Assembly: GCA_011037195.1 (NCBI GenBank)
Contig: JAAEAF010003052.1
Location: forward strand, 62,001 to 126,000
Reading direction: 5' to 3'
Source of the DNA: Triatoma infestans
Lineage: Eukaryota > Arthropoda > Insecta > Hemiptera > Reduviidae
Length of the DNA stretch: 64,000 nt
Shown: positions 11,655 through 22,752 of the stretch, piece after piece
Position numbering within the stretch: position 1 is the stretch's first letter
Layout: each line of letters opens with the position of its first letter
Notes under the pieces: model-generated
The model's database searches: none
What the model was told of the DNA's origin: nothing
Seen by the model: only the letters and a program-made list of their open reading frames with translations
Translations under genes and position numbers: made by a program

Positions 11655-12300
11655 TTTTTTTTATTTTTATTTACAAATCATAATATGGGCCAGCTCACCA
11701 AGAGATTAGAGGTAAAATATGTTATTTCATAAATCTTGATAGAGTCGCGGTTTCAGTCTTCTAGAGTGAGTAGGTTCCCCTATGTTGTAGTGGGACGTTG
11801 AGGATAGTGTGTGAAGTGTGAGGAAGAAGTTGTCTGTTAATTTAGTCATGTGTGTGTGAATATCTGTAAAGTCTAGTTCTCTGTGTATTTGTGTGTTTCT
11901 GGTAAACTAAGGGGCTCTTAAAGCAATTCGGAGTACTTTGTTTTGAAATGTCTGAAGTCGTTTCGTCAGTGTATTGCTGGCAGTTATCTAGATTGGGCAA
12001 GCGTATATCAACAGAGGTCTGAGAAGCGTCTTATAAAGAAGTACAGGAGTGTTTGAGTGGTGTGTTTCTGTTTATAAGTGGATATAACTGTTTCAGCCGG
12101 CTGTATGCTTGTTGTAGTTTGTTGTTAATGTGTAGTCTCCAGGTGAGTCTGGTGTCAAGGATTACACCAAGATAGCGCACTCCTTGATCCTACGGTTTCC
12201 AGGGTATTTCCTGGTTGTTTAGTTTTAGTTGCCGAAGGTCTTCATTTTGAAATCTCCGAAGAGAAAAAATTTTTGCTTCTGTTTTAGTGATAACTTTTTC
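11655..12300 (-). pseudogene. Jockey-type retrotransposon C-terminal fragment
   Basis: Read on the minus strand, the thumb and C-terminal part of a jockey-clade reverse transcriptase is clear. VRYLGVILDTRLTWRLHINN lies near 12120-12180, then QQAYSRLKQLYPLINRNTPL. A block with two frame breaks follows, ending in LLRPLLIYACPI near 11990. LTKRLQTFQNKVLRIALRAP and a tail with SRRLKPRLYQDL near 11715-11750 complete it. The AYADD catalytic block and everything upstream are missing, so this is a 5'-truncated dead copy. The 3' flank is AT-rich. Confidence 0.78.
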
Positions 12301-12631
12301 TTTTTAAATCTAATTTGAAAAATGAAATACAATTACAAAATTCTTGCAAGCACACTATCCAATTGTACATCATAAGCTGAGTCTAATTGAAATTGAACAT
12401 TCTCAATATCTAGTTGGACATCCTTTGTTGTTGATAACACTTCTGAATTTTTTTTGACACAGAAGAGACCTAAGTTTTTTGCGTAATATCCAGAAATTGA
12501 TTACCTACTACTTATAATACCTTAATTATATCTAATGTTATAATAAAAGAACTAGAATTCAGACTACATTAGAAATTCAGTTTAGACTGAAAATTCAACA
12601 ATGCGTTAAATTTTTTTAGGAAAAAATAAAC
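12301..12631. other. AT-rich flank
   Basis: No gene, repeat copy or motif is recognised. Confidence 0.5.
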
Positions 12632-13804
12632 TAGTGTGAAATACTCACACGACTATCTCTTACGGCGAAATAATAAATTTTCTACACACTACTTGCTTTG
12701 ATGGCAGAACAATTCCAAGAGAGCGCAGCGCACACATACCGATGTGTGGCAATTAAGTTTAATCATACACCTTACTGAAGATAAAGATGACTGAAGAGAA
12801 ATATAGCTCTCTAGATTTTTTTTTTTATTATTGCTTAAAACCATCGGCATTTTTATGGAGAAAATCACAAAAATAACAACGAAAAACTTGTTCAGTAAAG
12901 TCGCACTTCCGGTTAATCGATTTTCTTCAAATTGGGAATTTTGGCAACTTATATAATTCTAATTAATATTATTTAGTTTACAGAATTGTATAGCACATTG
13001 TTGAACTAAAATAGCATATTAGACGAAAACATAACCTCAAAAGTGCCCTTAAATGTATTTTCCCGGAGAAATGTTTCAAATAAAACTTGTAGCTCTTTGT
13101 ATGTGAAGTTGATATATTAAGCTTAAAGTAAAGTAGTTGGAGCCGTTTTTGAGAAAACTACAAAAAACTGAAAACTACGAAAACTCTCTAGCAAAGCGAA
13201 CTTCCGGTCATCAGGATTTTCTTAAAACTTGGCATTTCGACAATATATTTAATTTTAATTAATATTAATTTAGATAGTAGAATTGTGTAATACTGAAATT
13301 CCAGTTTAGAGGAAACCATAACACCAAACTTCCATCAAAATTGCCCTTAAATGAAATTTTTCTGGAGAAATGTTTTAAATAAACGTTTTAGTTCTTTGTA
13401 TGTGTAGTTGATATATGAAGTTTCAAGAAAATCGTTGGAGCCGTTTTCGGGGAAAATCACAAAAAATTGAAAAAAAAAAAAGTTCTATAATGTGGATACA
13501 TTCGGTTGATGGATTCCGAAATCTTCTTGTCTGATGTGATGATAGTACCTAAACGGAATACACCAAGTTTGAGCTTTTTGCAGTTTTTCGTTTTTGAGAT
13601 ATTCTTTTCACGCACACATATATACAACCACACATATAATATAAATATATGTATAAATTATATATATATTGTATAGTATATATACAAACCATTTGCTAAA
13701 ATCCACTTTTTTGGATTCAGGGAACCTCAAAACGTGGATTTCCGATGAAAACTGAATTTTGAAAATCTGGCAAGATCGCAATACTTCCTCTAAGTAATAG
13801 ACTC
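12632..13804 (-). mobile_element. Family A (HINE-like) copy, minus orientation, interrupted by family B
   Basis: The hairpin end GTGTGAAATACTCACAC lies near 12636-12652. The element then resumes near 12830 with 'aaaatcacaaaaat', two internal units (CGCACTTCCGGTTAATCGAT near 12901 and CGAACTTCCGGTCATCAGGA near 13196), and a decayed AT-rich version of the (CA)n tract near 13610-13680. It ends 'cgcaatacttcctctaagtaat'. Repeat B sits in the gap. Confidence 0.75.
12690..12820 (+). repeat. Repeat family B, copy 2, inside a family A element
   Basis: Contains GCAGAACAATTCCAAGAGAG, then AAGTTTAATCATACACCTTA, CTGAAGATAAAGATGACTGA and 'atagctct', matching 11285-11402 with small changes. It sits between the hairpin end and the body of the surrounding family A copy. 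Confidence 0.7.
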
Positions 13805-14164
13805 TGTTTAATTTAATTACAAAATCATAATCAAATTTAGGTGGGCTTATGAAATCATTAATTTGATTAAAGTCAGTATTACTTAAGGAAAACACAAAAA
13901 TTAATTATATCAATCCTAATTAAAAAAGAATAATATAATTCTGATTTGCTAATTATTCTCATTAATTAATTTCTTTTTTCTTTTTTTTTTTTAATTAATC
14001 CCAAAGGTCAAAAAAAAGTAGGGAAAAAAAATGAATTCAATAATATTCAAGTATTTCTGAATACTTGAATTGAGGTGGTTTAGTGCGTAGAATATTTTGA
14101 AACCCATGATTCAATCAATGCATTTAGTGGAGACAGGTTTTATTACAGACATATACATATTTTC
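13805..14164. other. AT-rich stretch
   Basis: A- and T-rich sequence with no supported feature. Confidence 0.5.
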
Positions 14165-14462
14165 GTTAACCGTTTTGCTAATTATGAGAAAATTTAGCGA
14201 ACTAGTCAAATTTGCGAAATTGATTTTTACCGGAAATACATGGTTAGATGGATAAGAAAAATATGTTTTTAGCGAGTAGTCTGTATTTGTGTGTGTATAT
14301 GTGTGTTTATGTATACATGTGTATATGTACAAGAAAATTGTCAAAAATTCATAGGAAATTCAAACTTTATGTTCAGTTTAGGCACCCCACCACGCAATGA
14401 TACGTTTTCGGTCAAAATCCGTCAAGCCGAAGTGCGATTTTACTAATTATTTTTTTTTATTT
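14165..14462 (+). mobile_element. Diverged family A fragment (5' module)
   Basis: Boxes 'gcgaaattgatttttaccgg', 'aaaaatatgtttttagcgag', a (TG)n/(TA)n tract, 'ttcagtttaggcacc' and 'gtcaagccgaagtgcgatttta' appear in family A order. The copy stops and the next family A copy starts at about 14463 in the same orientation. Confidence 0.6.
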
Positions 14463-16082
14463 TTACTAGAGAAAGTATTATAATCGTGTCAAATTTTCGA
14501 TATCGAGTTCTCACCGGAAATATCCGTTTTGAGGTCCCTGAGTCCAAAAAAGTGGTTTTTAGCAAACTGGGTCTGTGTATGTGAACAGCATAGCTCAAAA
14601 ACGAAAACAGAAAGTTGAAACTTGATATTCCGTTTAGGTATCACCATGCATCTGTGGGTCATCTGTCAAAATTCCTCAACAGGAAGTACCACTTTACTTG
14701 TTTTTTTTTTTCTTGTTTTTTACTTTTTTGCGTGTTTCTCAAAAATGGCTCCGACGATTATCTTCAAACTTTATAACATCAACTACACATACAAAGAGCT
14801 ACAACTTTTATTTGTAACATTTCTCTGGATAAATTACTCATTTAAAAGCAGTTATGGGGGAAAGGTAGGGTTAGGTCTTCATCTAAAGTGCTATTTCAGT
14901 TTATTTAAACAATTCTATCATCTAAATAATGTTAATTAGAATTGAATATGTTGTTTGAAATTCCGAGTTTCAAAAAAAAAAAAAAATCAGATAACCTGGG
15001 AACTGCGTTTACATGACCACATTACTAAATGATTTTTTTTTTTTTTTTCATATTTTCGCGATTTTCTCAAAAATGTCTCCGACAATTTTCTTAAAACATC
15101 ATATATAAAACTAAACATACAACGATCAATCAACTTTTGTTCAAAACATTTCTCTGGGAAAATTCATTTAAGGGTACTTTTAGTTGATTATGCAATTCTA
15201 TCATCTAAACAAAATTAATGAGAATCATAAATAGATGGCCAAAATTCTGAGTTTTAAGAAAATTAGTAAACCGGAAGTGGGCTTTTACAGGACAGTTTTT
15301 TTTTCAGTTTTCATCGAATTTCATTAAAGTTGGTGGTACACAAACTATAAAATTTGTCAATTGTAATGACATGGAAAGTCATACCAATGGCAAAGTGGTT
15401 CCAGCCAGCTGCTATCTTAACCAAGGATGGCAGTAACAAAAAAGCAATTTATAACCAGCGACCTAGCAGGCCGCCGTCTTTAAGACAATGCCGGCCAAAC
15501 AAACAACAAAGCCCTTTTCATACATTATATCAAAGCAAGCACCGATAAAGTTGGCCACTGACCTAAATAAGGTCAGCAAACTACTAAGGTCACACAAGGT
15601 CGCACACTAGGACAGATGTCTTGGTGTGAGAGTGGCCAACACCAATATAAAAACTCTATCATATACCACGAGAGGATCATTATATCATATACGACTATAC
15701 GAGCACGTCTATATACACAAGCAGCAGTTTACGCGACTATACACAGTTTCATTTAAACTTATTATCTTTTAGTAGTGCATCTTAGTTCGTTTATTTTATC
15801 AGTCTAATTTATTAGTTATTTATCTTCTATTTATTCCTAAGTATTTTGCTAGTTATTAGTTACCATTTATACGTTAAAATTATTGTTAAAATACAGTTTA
15901 TTTTTATAAAATCCGTATTAATAATTCGAGCACTAACTTTCCAAATCTCTCAACTAACTTCCGCCCTCTTCAAGACATCTACTACATCAGGAATCACATC
16001 AAACGGTTCCATTACACAATTATATTTGAGAAATGGTATAAGAGAACTTTTGTGTGAGTGTTTCACACCAGATTTTTTTTTT
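14463..16082 (+). mobile_element. Family A (HINE-like) copy split by a solo LTR
   Basis: Starts 'actagagaaagtattataat' and runs through two internal units (for example GGAAGTACCACTTTACTTGT near 14680). The third unit is cut at 15361 by a solo LTR. The sequence resumes at 16017 with 'caattatatttgagaaatgg' and ends with the hairpin GTGTGAGTGTTTCACAC near 16052 and a T-run. Removing the insert restores the consensus 'gtcaattataattttgaga'. Confidence 0.85.
15362..16016 (+). mobile_element. Solo LTR of a Ty3/gypsy-like element (LTR-1), 655 bp, TSD CAAT
   Basis: The ends are TGTAATGACATGG and GGTTCCATTACA, giving the inverted tips TGTAATG/CATTACA. CAAT precedes it (15358-15361) and follows it (16017-16020), a 4-bp target-site duplication. 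Inside there is a TATAAAA box near 15649, and a pyrimidine-rich 3' half with 'gcatcttagttcg' and 'aaaatacagtttatttttat', both shared with 41350-42105. No gag or pol adjoins it. Loss of the body by LTR-LTR recombination is the usual origin of such copies. The class assignment is from TSD size and structure only. Confidence 0.82.
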
Positions 16083-16437
16083 TAAACAATCCAGACTGAT
16101 TAGAAACATAAATGCTTATCACATTTACTTGAAACACTTTCTATAAAATTGATATTTGGAAGGTTGTAGGAGTTAAGCTTCCCCTTAATTGTGTATGGTT
16201 CTACAAGCATACATAAACAGCATTGCTAGAATTCCAAATTTGAAGAAAATCTATTAACCGAAAACTTTACAGACAAGATTTCGATGCGTTTTTTGTCACA
16301 TTCTCCAAAATGACTCCAACAATTTTTCTTTATACTCGAAAAAAATGGTAAAAGTTTTTGTAGTTCAATAAACTACAAATGTGTTCAAAACGGATAGTAT
16401 ATTTTTAATTACCGTCACTAAAATTCTCGGTCAATTT
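16083..16437 (+). mobile_element. Strongly diverged family A remnant, plus orientation
   Basis: Family A boxes in order but with many changes: 'tttacttgaaacactttct', 'ggaaggttgtaggagttaag', 'aaaatctattaaccgaaaac', and 'ccaaaatgactccaacaattt'. The terminal features are not visible. Confidence 0.45.
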
Positions 16438-16802
16438 CTTAATTCAGACCATAACACATAAACACAGCAGAGAAGTGTTTCTCATTTTGCCATGGTACAC
16501 AAAACAATGCGATTGTGATTAAAATTGTCGTATCAAAGTGGAACGGGCACCTATCTAAACAGAATATCAATTTTGAGCTTGATGATTTACTGTTTTTTGA
16601 GGTATTTTTTTTTTTAAACCACCCCTCCACACACAGACACGCAAACACAATCTCATATATGTAGATCATTCGATAAAAACATTACAGGTATCATTAAAAA
16701 AAAACAACAGATATCTAACAATCTCAAAACATGTCCTACCAATGAAATATTTGATATGATCACAACACTGCCTCTTACAATGGTAAGAGAATGTAAAAGC
16801 GC
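16438..16802 (-). mobile_element. Diverged family A 5' module, minus orientation
   Basis: The boxes CACCTATCTAAACAGAATAT, 'ttgaggtattttt', a (CA)-rich stretch near 16625-16650, 'actgcctcttacaatggta' and a terminal AAGAGAATGTAAAA near 16785-16798 match the inverted family A start. Confidence 0.55.
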
Positions 16803-16940
16803 ATAAATATGTTCCACTTTCAAAATAACCGGTTGATGTTTAACACATTTCATATTTTAATTTAATGGATTTTTTTAGATCTGAATTGCTAAACGGAATT
16901 ACATAATAATCTGGAATATTTTGGAAAAAGTGCTTTTATT

Positions 16941-17085
16941 ACTTTCTCTTACTCCTAGTAAGAGGAAGTATTGTAATCGTGTCAAATTTTCGATATCGAT
17001 TTTCACCGGAAATACCGTTTTGAGGTCCCCTGAGTCCAAAAAAGTGGTTTTTAGCAAATGGGTCTGTGTGTGTGTGTGTGGTGTG

Positions 17086-17128
<43 letters not shown>

Positions 17129-17992
17129 TATGTGAACAGCATATCTCAAAAACGAAAAATCGTAAGAAAGTTGAAATTTGATATTCCGTTTAGAGGTCAC
17201 CATGGGATCTGACTGTACGTTATCTGTAAAAATTCCTCAACCGGAAGTACCACTTTACTAGTTTGATTTTTTACTTCTTTGCGATTTTCTCAAAAATGGC
17301 TCCGACGATTTTCTTTAAACTTTAAACATCAACCACACATACAAAGAGCTACAACTTTTATTGAAACATTTCTCCGGGAAAATGCATTGAAGGGCACTTT
17401 TGGGGGAGGGGTGGGGTTAGGTTTCCATCTAAAGTGCTATTTCAGTTTATTAGACAATTCTGTCATCTAAATAATGTTAATTAGAATTAAATATGTTGTT
17501 GAAATTCTGAGTTTGAAAAAAATCGGATAACCGGAAGTGCGTTTACTTTACCACTTTACTAAATGATTTATTCACTTTTTCGCAATTTTCTCAAAAATGG
17601 CTCTGACGATTTGTTTGAAACTTCGTATATAAACTAAACATGCAAAGATCTACAACTTTTATCTAAAACATTTCTCTGGGAAATTTCTTTTAAGAGCACT
17701 TTTAGGGGAGGGTGGGGTTAGATTTTCATCAAAGTGCTATCATAGTTGATTATACAATTCTATCATCCAAACATAATTAGTTAGAAATAAATAGATGGCC
17801 AAAATTCCAAGTTTCAAGAAAATTAGTAAACCGGAAGTGCGCTTTTACTGAACAGTTTTTTTTCAGTTTTCGACGAATTTCATTAAATTTGGTACACAAA
17901 CTATAAAATTTGTCAATTATCATTTTGAGAACTGGGGTAAGAGAAAGTTGTGTGAGTGTTTCACACCAGATTTTTTTTTTTTTTTTTTAAAA
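16941..17992 (+). mobile_element. Family A (HINE-like) reference copy, best preserved
   Basis: This copy shows every part. The palindromic start TACTTTCTCTTACTCC/TAGTAAGAGGAAGTA is followed by 'tcaaattttcgatatcgatt', then (TG)n at about 17063-17120. Then come internal units marked by CCGGAAGTACCACTTTACTA (about 17241), ACCGGAAGTGCGTTTACTTT (about 17530) and AACCGGAAGTGCGCTTTTAC (about 17829), which give spacings near 288 and 300 bp. The subterminal GGGTAAGAGAAAGT lies near 17936, the hairpin GTGTGAGTGTTTCACAC near 17951, and it ends 'cagatttt...'. The start ACTTTCTCTTACTCC is the inverse of the subterminal motif. No coding region. Confidence 0.88.
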
Positions 17993-18154
17993 GTCGGTGT
18001 GTATGTGCGTGTGTGTATGATGAATCTTGTTTATTTGCAGTATTTATAAACATGATAACTCAAAAATAAAAAAAAATTACAGGAATTGCAAACTTGATTT
18101 AGATACCACCGTCGCATTTGTATTCGAAAGTTTCAGTTATGCCAAACGGAAGAC

Positions 18155-18186
<32 letters not shown>

Positions 18187-18262
18187 CAGTTTTTCGCCAG
18201 TTTCTCCAAAAAAATGTTTCAAATGATTTTCTTTAACTTTGCATATTATCTATTAATTGCCT
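17993..18262 (+). mobile_element. Truncated family A fragment following the T-run
   Basis: Starts inside the (TG)n part ('gtcggtgtgtatgtgcgtg') and continues through 'gataactcaaaaat' and a run of about 28 T to 'cagtttttcgccagtttctc'. Same orientation as the preceding full copy. Two short open frames over the T-run are artefacts. Confidence 0.55.
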
Positions 18263-18439
18263 CTGGTTTTTTTCATTTAAAAATTAATTTATTTATTTAT
18301 TTATAAAATTTATTTAAGATTTGTTATATTATTCGCGTTTTCAGTAACATCAATGTTTATTTAAAAAACCATCTGGGGGCTAGAATTTATTTTATTTTAT
18401 CTTTTGTCAAGCCGTAAAGTTAATATTTAGCCAAAGAGA

Positions 18440-18840
18440 AAACTTTTTAAACGATTTCTAGTACGTACATCAGATAAACAAATTACGAGTTTTTAAGAAA
18501 TGATCTTTAGGTATACGTCAAAATATGGTGATAAACATTTTTCGTCACACATCTATTTGTGTTTATATTTATTAACTTCATAGAAAATCGATTGTAAACA
18601 TAACATTTCGATACAATAATCGAAATATATATGTATTATTATATAAGTGGGATAAAATATTTCAAGAAAATGTTACGAACATTTTTATATTAATATATTA
18701 TAACGCCATAAGCTTTCCTTTGAACTGGGTATTACATTCTAGAACTATGATGAGATTGCAATATTTAATCTGGTATAAAATCACGACTTACACTTAATTG
18801 CAATTAATACTTACAATTTAATGATTAAATTGTCTTTAAA
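18440..18840 (+). repeat. Repeat family H, copy 1 (uninterrupted)
   Basis: About 400 bp of AT-rich sequence including 'cagataaacaaattacgag', ATTGTAAACATAACATTTCG, 'aagtgggataaaatatttca' and 'gcaatatttaatctggtat'. A second copy at 20462-21866 matches it on both sides of a LINE insertion. Origin unknown, no terminal repeats seen. Confidence 0.75.
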
Positions 18841-19039
18841 ATTTTTCTATACAATTTTGTTTAATTAGACTTGCCATTAAAAAGGATGATAGTATGGCCA
18901 GCACCATCTGTCTCAACTAATAAAGCTCGTAGTGGCAGTTTAAATTTTAAACTAATTGAAAATATTATAAAATAAAAGTGATATGCAGTTGTAAAGAAAA
19001 GCCCAAGTTAAAAGAAAATCTTTTTAGCCATTTTAGTGA

Positions 19040-19580
19040 AAATTTCCACACAAAAACCAGAAAAAAACTCAAAAACCAATCATCTAAAAGCGCACTTCCG
19101 GTAAACCGATATTCTTCAAAAATTGAAATTCTAACAATGCTACTAATACGTATTAAATATTATAATATAGGCAATAAAATCAATCATTACAATCAGGTTG
19201 GTACTTTAATGGAAAGTTTAAGATATTACTTTCCCCCCAGAAATTTCATTAAAAAATGAAAAATAAAAGGAAAAATGTTTTGAAATAAAGGGAGGGGGGA
19301 AGTGTGTAGATAGTAGGTATACGAAGTATAAACAAAATTGTTGGAACTATTTTTCGCGCTAATCAAGAAAACCTGAATAAAATATACACATTCAGTAAAA
19401 GCCACATTTCCGGTGATGGATTTTTGGCGGAAACTTTCGTAATCAGGTCAATCAAGTTTGAGTTTCTTGCGATATTTTTGTTCACACACACAACACGTAT
19501 TTCCGGTGAAAATACGATATCGAAAATTTGACACGATTGCAAGATATCCGGTTACCAACATTAAGAATAAGTGTAAAAAT
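19040..19580 (-). mobile_element. Diverged family A copy, minus orientation
   Basis: GCGCACTTCCGGTAAACCGA (about 19090), 'ggaaaaatgttttgaaataa', 'aaattgttggaactattttt', 'ccacatttccggtgatgg' and GAAAATACGATATCGAAAAT near 19516 follow the inverted family A order. The hairpin end is not visible. Confidence 0.65.
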
Positions 19581-20461
19581 CTTGAAAATATTTTATATCA
19601 GTATTTTTGAAATCCCAAAAATGTTTAAAAAAAAAAAATTAAAAAAAATCTTTGATTTCAACTTCTCACCATAAACTTACTTCCAAAGGATTAAATTATA
19701 CAAAATTTTATAAATAAAAGTAAACTTTCGCATATAAAATCAGTAATATAAATAAAAATAACTGATTAGTTTTATAATACAAAACTTAGCGATTTACAAT
19801 CAATACACACAACTCTTAAGAACATCACTATATCTGCTCACTATAATATGGACGGACATTAAAACTTTTTTTATCTTGAATTTTTTTTTTCTATCTTGAA
19901 AAAGAAATAACATATTTTTAAAATAATAATAAAAATAGATATAAACAGAACGAAGTCCAGTGGTAAACTGTGTCTCGCGTTTTACCAGTCTCTTTTATAA
20001 AGAGCTCTATATAATCGAAGGGCGCTAGCCATTGAAGAAATGGCTCTTTATCCCCCTATTGGGGTACATCTTTACATTTTTGTACGTGTGCATATTGGCG
20101 TAGCGAAGGGAGTATTGAAGTCTATGTGAGCTTGGGTTTCTTTCACTATAACATGCCCCCCTTCCCTTACTACTCTTTAAAACCACCTTCTCTATTTTTA
20201 CTATAGACCGGAAGAGTGAAAAGAGTGGGGGGGGACTACTATTCAATAGCTGTATATAGACTGCCTAATATAACAACTGCTTTCATTAAAATTCTCCGTA
20301 ATCAAACAGGATTTACTAATAAATGATCATTATACGTGCTTACATTTAGCTAAATAAAATGATTGAATACTTTTTTGTTTATACTAAACAATTAAATCCA
20401 AATTGTACATAAGTAAACAAAAACTTTTAATGAAGTTTTATGTTCATATATCACCATAAAT
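19581..20461. other. Unassigned AT-rich sequence
   Basis: No supported gene or repeat. The 73-codon open frame at 20025-20246 (-) has no recognised motif. Confidence 0.5.
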
Positions 20462-21866
20462 ATTTTTACGTTTAAAACGATTCCTAGTACATCAGATAAA
20501 CAAATTACAAGTTGTTAACAAATAACCTTTAGGTCATCCTCAAAAATATAAATCAAAATATGGTGATAAATATTTATCGACAGACATCTATTTGTGAAGT
20601 CAATAATAGAAAGTCGATTGTAAACATAACATTTCGATACGGTAATCGAAATATATATATATATATCACCTTTATTGTTTAAAATGATAAACATTTCGTA
20701 CAATAAGACGCTGATTACATTAATAACGTTCTTACCTTTAAGCCACTTATAAAAAATGCATCAATCTTATTTACTTTACTGACATCATTAATATGCAAAA
20801 GTATATTAATTAACCTCAGATATTTATTTCTTTGGCTAATAAACATTGGGCAGGAAAATAACAAATGTGCTACCGTGTCCATCTCACCCCTGAAACAAAC
20901 TGGACAGGGTGCATGGTCCGAGAACACATACTTACTGCCCTCAATATATAATGATGTCTTCTTTTTATATGCCAAACGTAATTGGGCCACCAGTCTTATT
21001 TTTTTTATATTCACATTAAAATATAAATATTCTTGTTTTATTCCAAATGTACAAATATTACGGTAATACAAGTTGTATGTACCATTGCAAACAGAGTCAA
21101 TATCCTTACTGATAAAATTATTTTCAAAAGAAGTTAACAAATCTTTATACTTATTTTTAATAATATCAATAATATCCTCTCCTCTTATCGCCAAATAGTA
21201 CCTCAACTCGGAGACCCAGTTCAAAGGAATATTTTGATTGTCAATTAACTGTAGGAGCCTATTAAACCATATTTTAGGGAGTTTATCATTGGACATCCCT
21301 AGCAAATTAATCCACCATCCTAACGATGAATTTTTTAAAAAAAATTTAAGTTGGGTGTGAGACCTAGCACAACTCTAGCCTTATGTATGCATTTGGAGTA
21401 TGAAGAGGTAAGTTCAATAATAATTTTAATTTGACCTCGTTCAACCTGAGTTAAACATTGCGAACCCCAAAATTCGGCCATATAAAGTAGATTAGTTTGC
21501 GAGATAGCGTCAAACAATGAAACTTTTGAACTCTAAGAATCTGATTTGCAGGATTTTAACAAATTTAACACAGAGGAGTTGGCAGCAGAACATTTCGTAA
21601 GAAAATAATTACCAGTAGACGAAAAAGTCCAGATTAATCGAAATATATATTATTACATACACAAGTGGGATAAAATATTTCAAGAAAAGATTATAAAAGC
21701 TTTTTGTAATATATTATAAAGCAGTATGAAACACCTTAAGCTTGCCTTTGAACTACCATTACATTCTAGAAAATCGTTACATTCTAGAAAGATTGCAATA
21801 TTTAATCTGGTATGAAACACTCATGGACTTTCACTTTAATTGCAATTAATACAATTCAATGATTTA
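20462..21866 (+). repeat. Repeat family H, copy 2, split by a LINE insertion
   Basis: The left part (20462-20658) and right part (21635-21866) together match 18440-18840. The host sequence TAATCGAAATATATAT appears at 20643-20658 and again at 21635-21650, the duplication made by the LINE that sits between them. Confidence 0.8.
20659..21634 (-). pseudogene. 5'-truncated LINE (EN/RT lineage): RT thumb plus C-terminal zinc-knuckle
   Basis: On the minus strand the coding part starts near 21622 with FSSTGNYFLTKCSAANSSVL, has one stop, then SLFDAISQTNLLYMAEFWGS (the usual LLYGAEVWG thumb motif). It then slips frame at an A-run near 21335-21345. The long frame that follows (20715-21305, up to 196 codons) carries a LPKIWFNRL segment and ends with a Cys/His cluster, CPVCFRGEMDTVAHLLFSCP, followed by R-x-K. 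This is the C-terminal zinc-knuckle typical of such LINEs. The 3' end has an AATAAAG poly(A) signal near 20669-20675 and a (TA)-rich tail. A 16-bp target duplication flanks it. The catalytic FADD region is missing, so it is dead on arrival. Confidence 0.83.
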
Positions 21867-22078
21867 GTTTCGGTCATCAACCGGTTTCAGGCGTTCGCCC
21901 ATCATCACGATGTTTTTGTCAAAACACTATGATAACATAGACTTGCACAGAGTAAATTTAGTTGATACACGAGTGTTCAAGTACCACACTGTTTTAACAA
22001 AACATCCTGATGATGGGTGAACGCCCGAAACTGGTTGATGACCACATAAAAAAGCTGGCTATCACGGAAAATATCTTT
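21867..22078 (+). repeat. Foldback family C, copy 1 (ends truncated)
   Basis: The left arm GGTCATCAACCGGTTTCAGG continues to CGTTCGCCCATCATCACGAT. It is matched inversely by the right arm CATCCTGATGATGGGTGAAC continuing to GCCCGAAACTGGTTGATGAC. The loop contains 'cttgcacagagtaaattta'. A family A remnant follows directly. Confidence 0.78.
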
Positions 22079-22434
22079 ATCGATTTTCTTTAAACTTTAT
22101 ATACACCCAACCTACATGAAAATCTATGACTTTTATTTGTAACTTTTTGGAAAATTCATTGAAGATGGTTTTTTGGTGGAAGGGGATAGGTTTATGTTTT
22201 CTTTAAAGTGGCATTTCAGTTTATTATAATACCATTCTATCATCTATATAATATTAATTCCAATTATATGTGATGCCAAAATTACGTAATTGAAGAAAAG
22301 CGATTGATTGGTAGTTACAACTTTAGTGAATAGGTTTTTTTTTCAGTTTTCTGCGACTTTCTCCTAAAAGACAACGGTTTTCTTAAACTTGGTAACTAAC
22401 TCTTTACATACAGAGATCTATCACTTTTATGTAG
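22079..22434 (+). mobile_element. Diverged family A copy, left part, interrupted by a minisatellite
   Basis: Boxes 'cgattttctttaaacttta', 'ggaaaattcattgaagatgg', 'ggggataggtttatgttttc', 'attctatcatctatataata' and 'ttctgcgactttctcc' follow the family A order. It stops at about 22435 where GGATAG repeats begin. A continuation with the inverted hairpin end (GTGTGAAACGCTCACAC near 23546) appears after the minisatellite in the opposite orientation. Confidence 0.55.
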
Positions 22435-22752
22435 ATTAGGGGATAGGATGGAATTAGGGATAGGGTAGGATACGGGAGCTTAGGGGATAGGTTAGTATAG
22501 GCTCTATATAAGGATAAGGGATAGGGTCTAGGTTAGGATAGGGGATAGGATAGGATAGGGAATAGGTTAGGAGATAGGATAAGGGATAGGATATGTGATA
22601 AAATAGGATAGAGGATGCGATAGGATAGTGGATAGAATAGGATGGGGTATAGGATAGGATAGGTGATAGGATAAGATAGGTTAGAGGACAGGATAGGATA
22701 GCGTATAGGTTCGGATACGGGCTAGGATATGATAGGGGAACATATTATAGGG
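22435..22752. repeat. GGATAG minisatellite, left block
   Basis: Degenerate tandem (GGATAG/GGGATAG)n with interspersed TTAGG variants, for example 'gggataggataggatagg' near 22550. It continues on the other side of the LTR-derived insert at 23195. Confidence 0.9.

Noticed and set aside
16941..17992. Family A as a MITE with terminal inverted repeats
   Set aside because: The inverted match lies at the 5' tip and inside the 3' end, not at both tips, and no consistent target duplication is seen.
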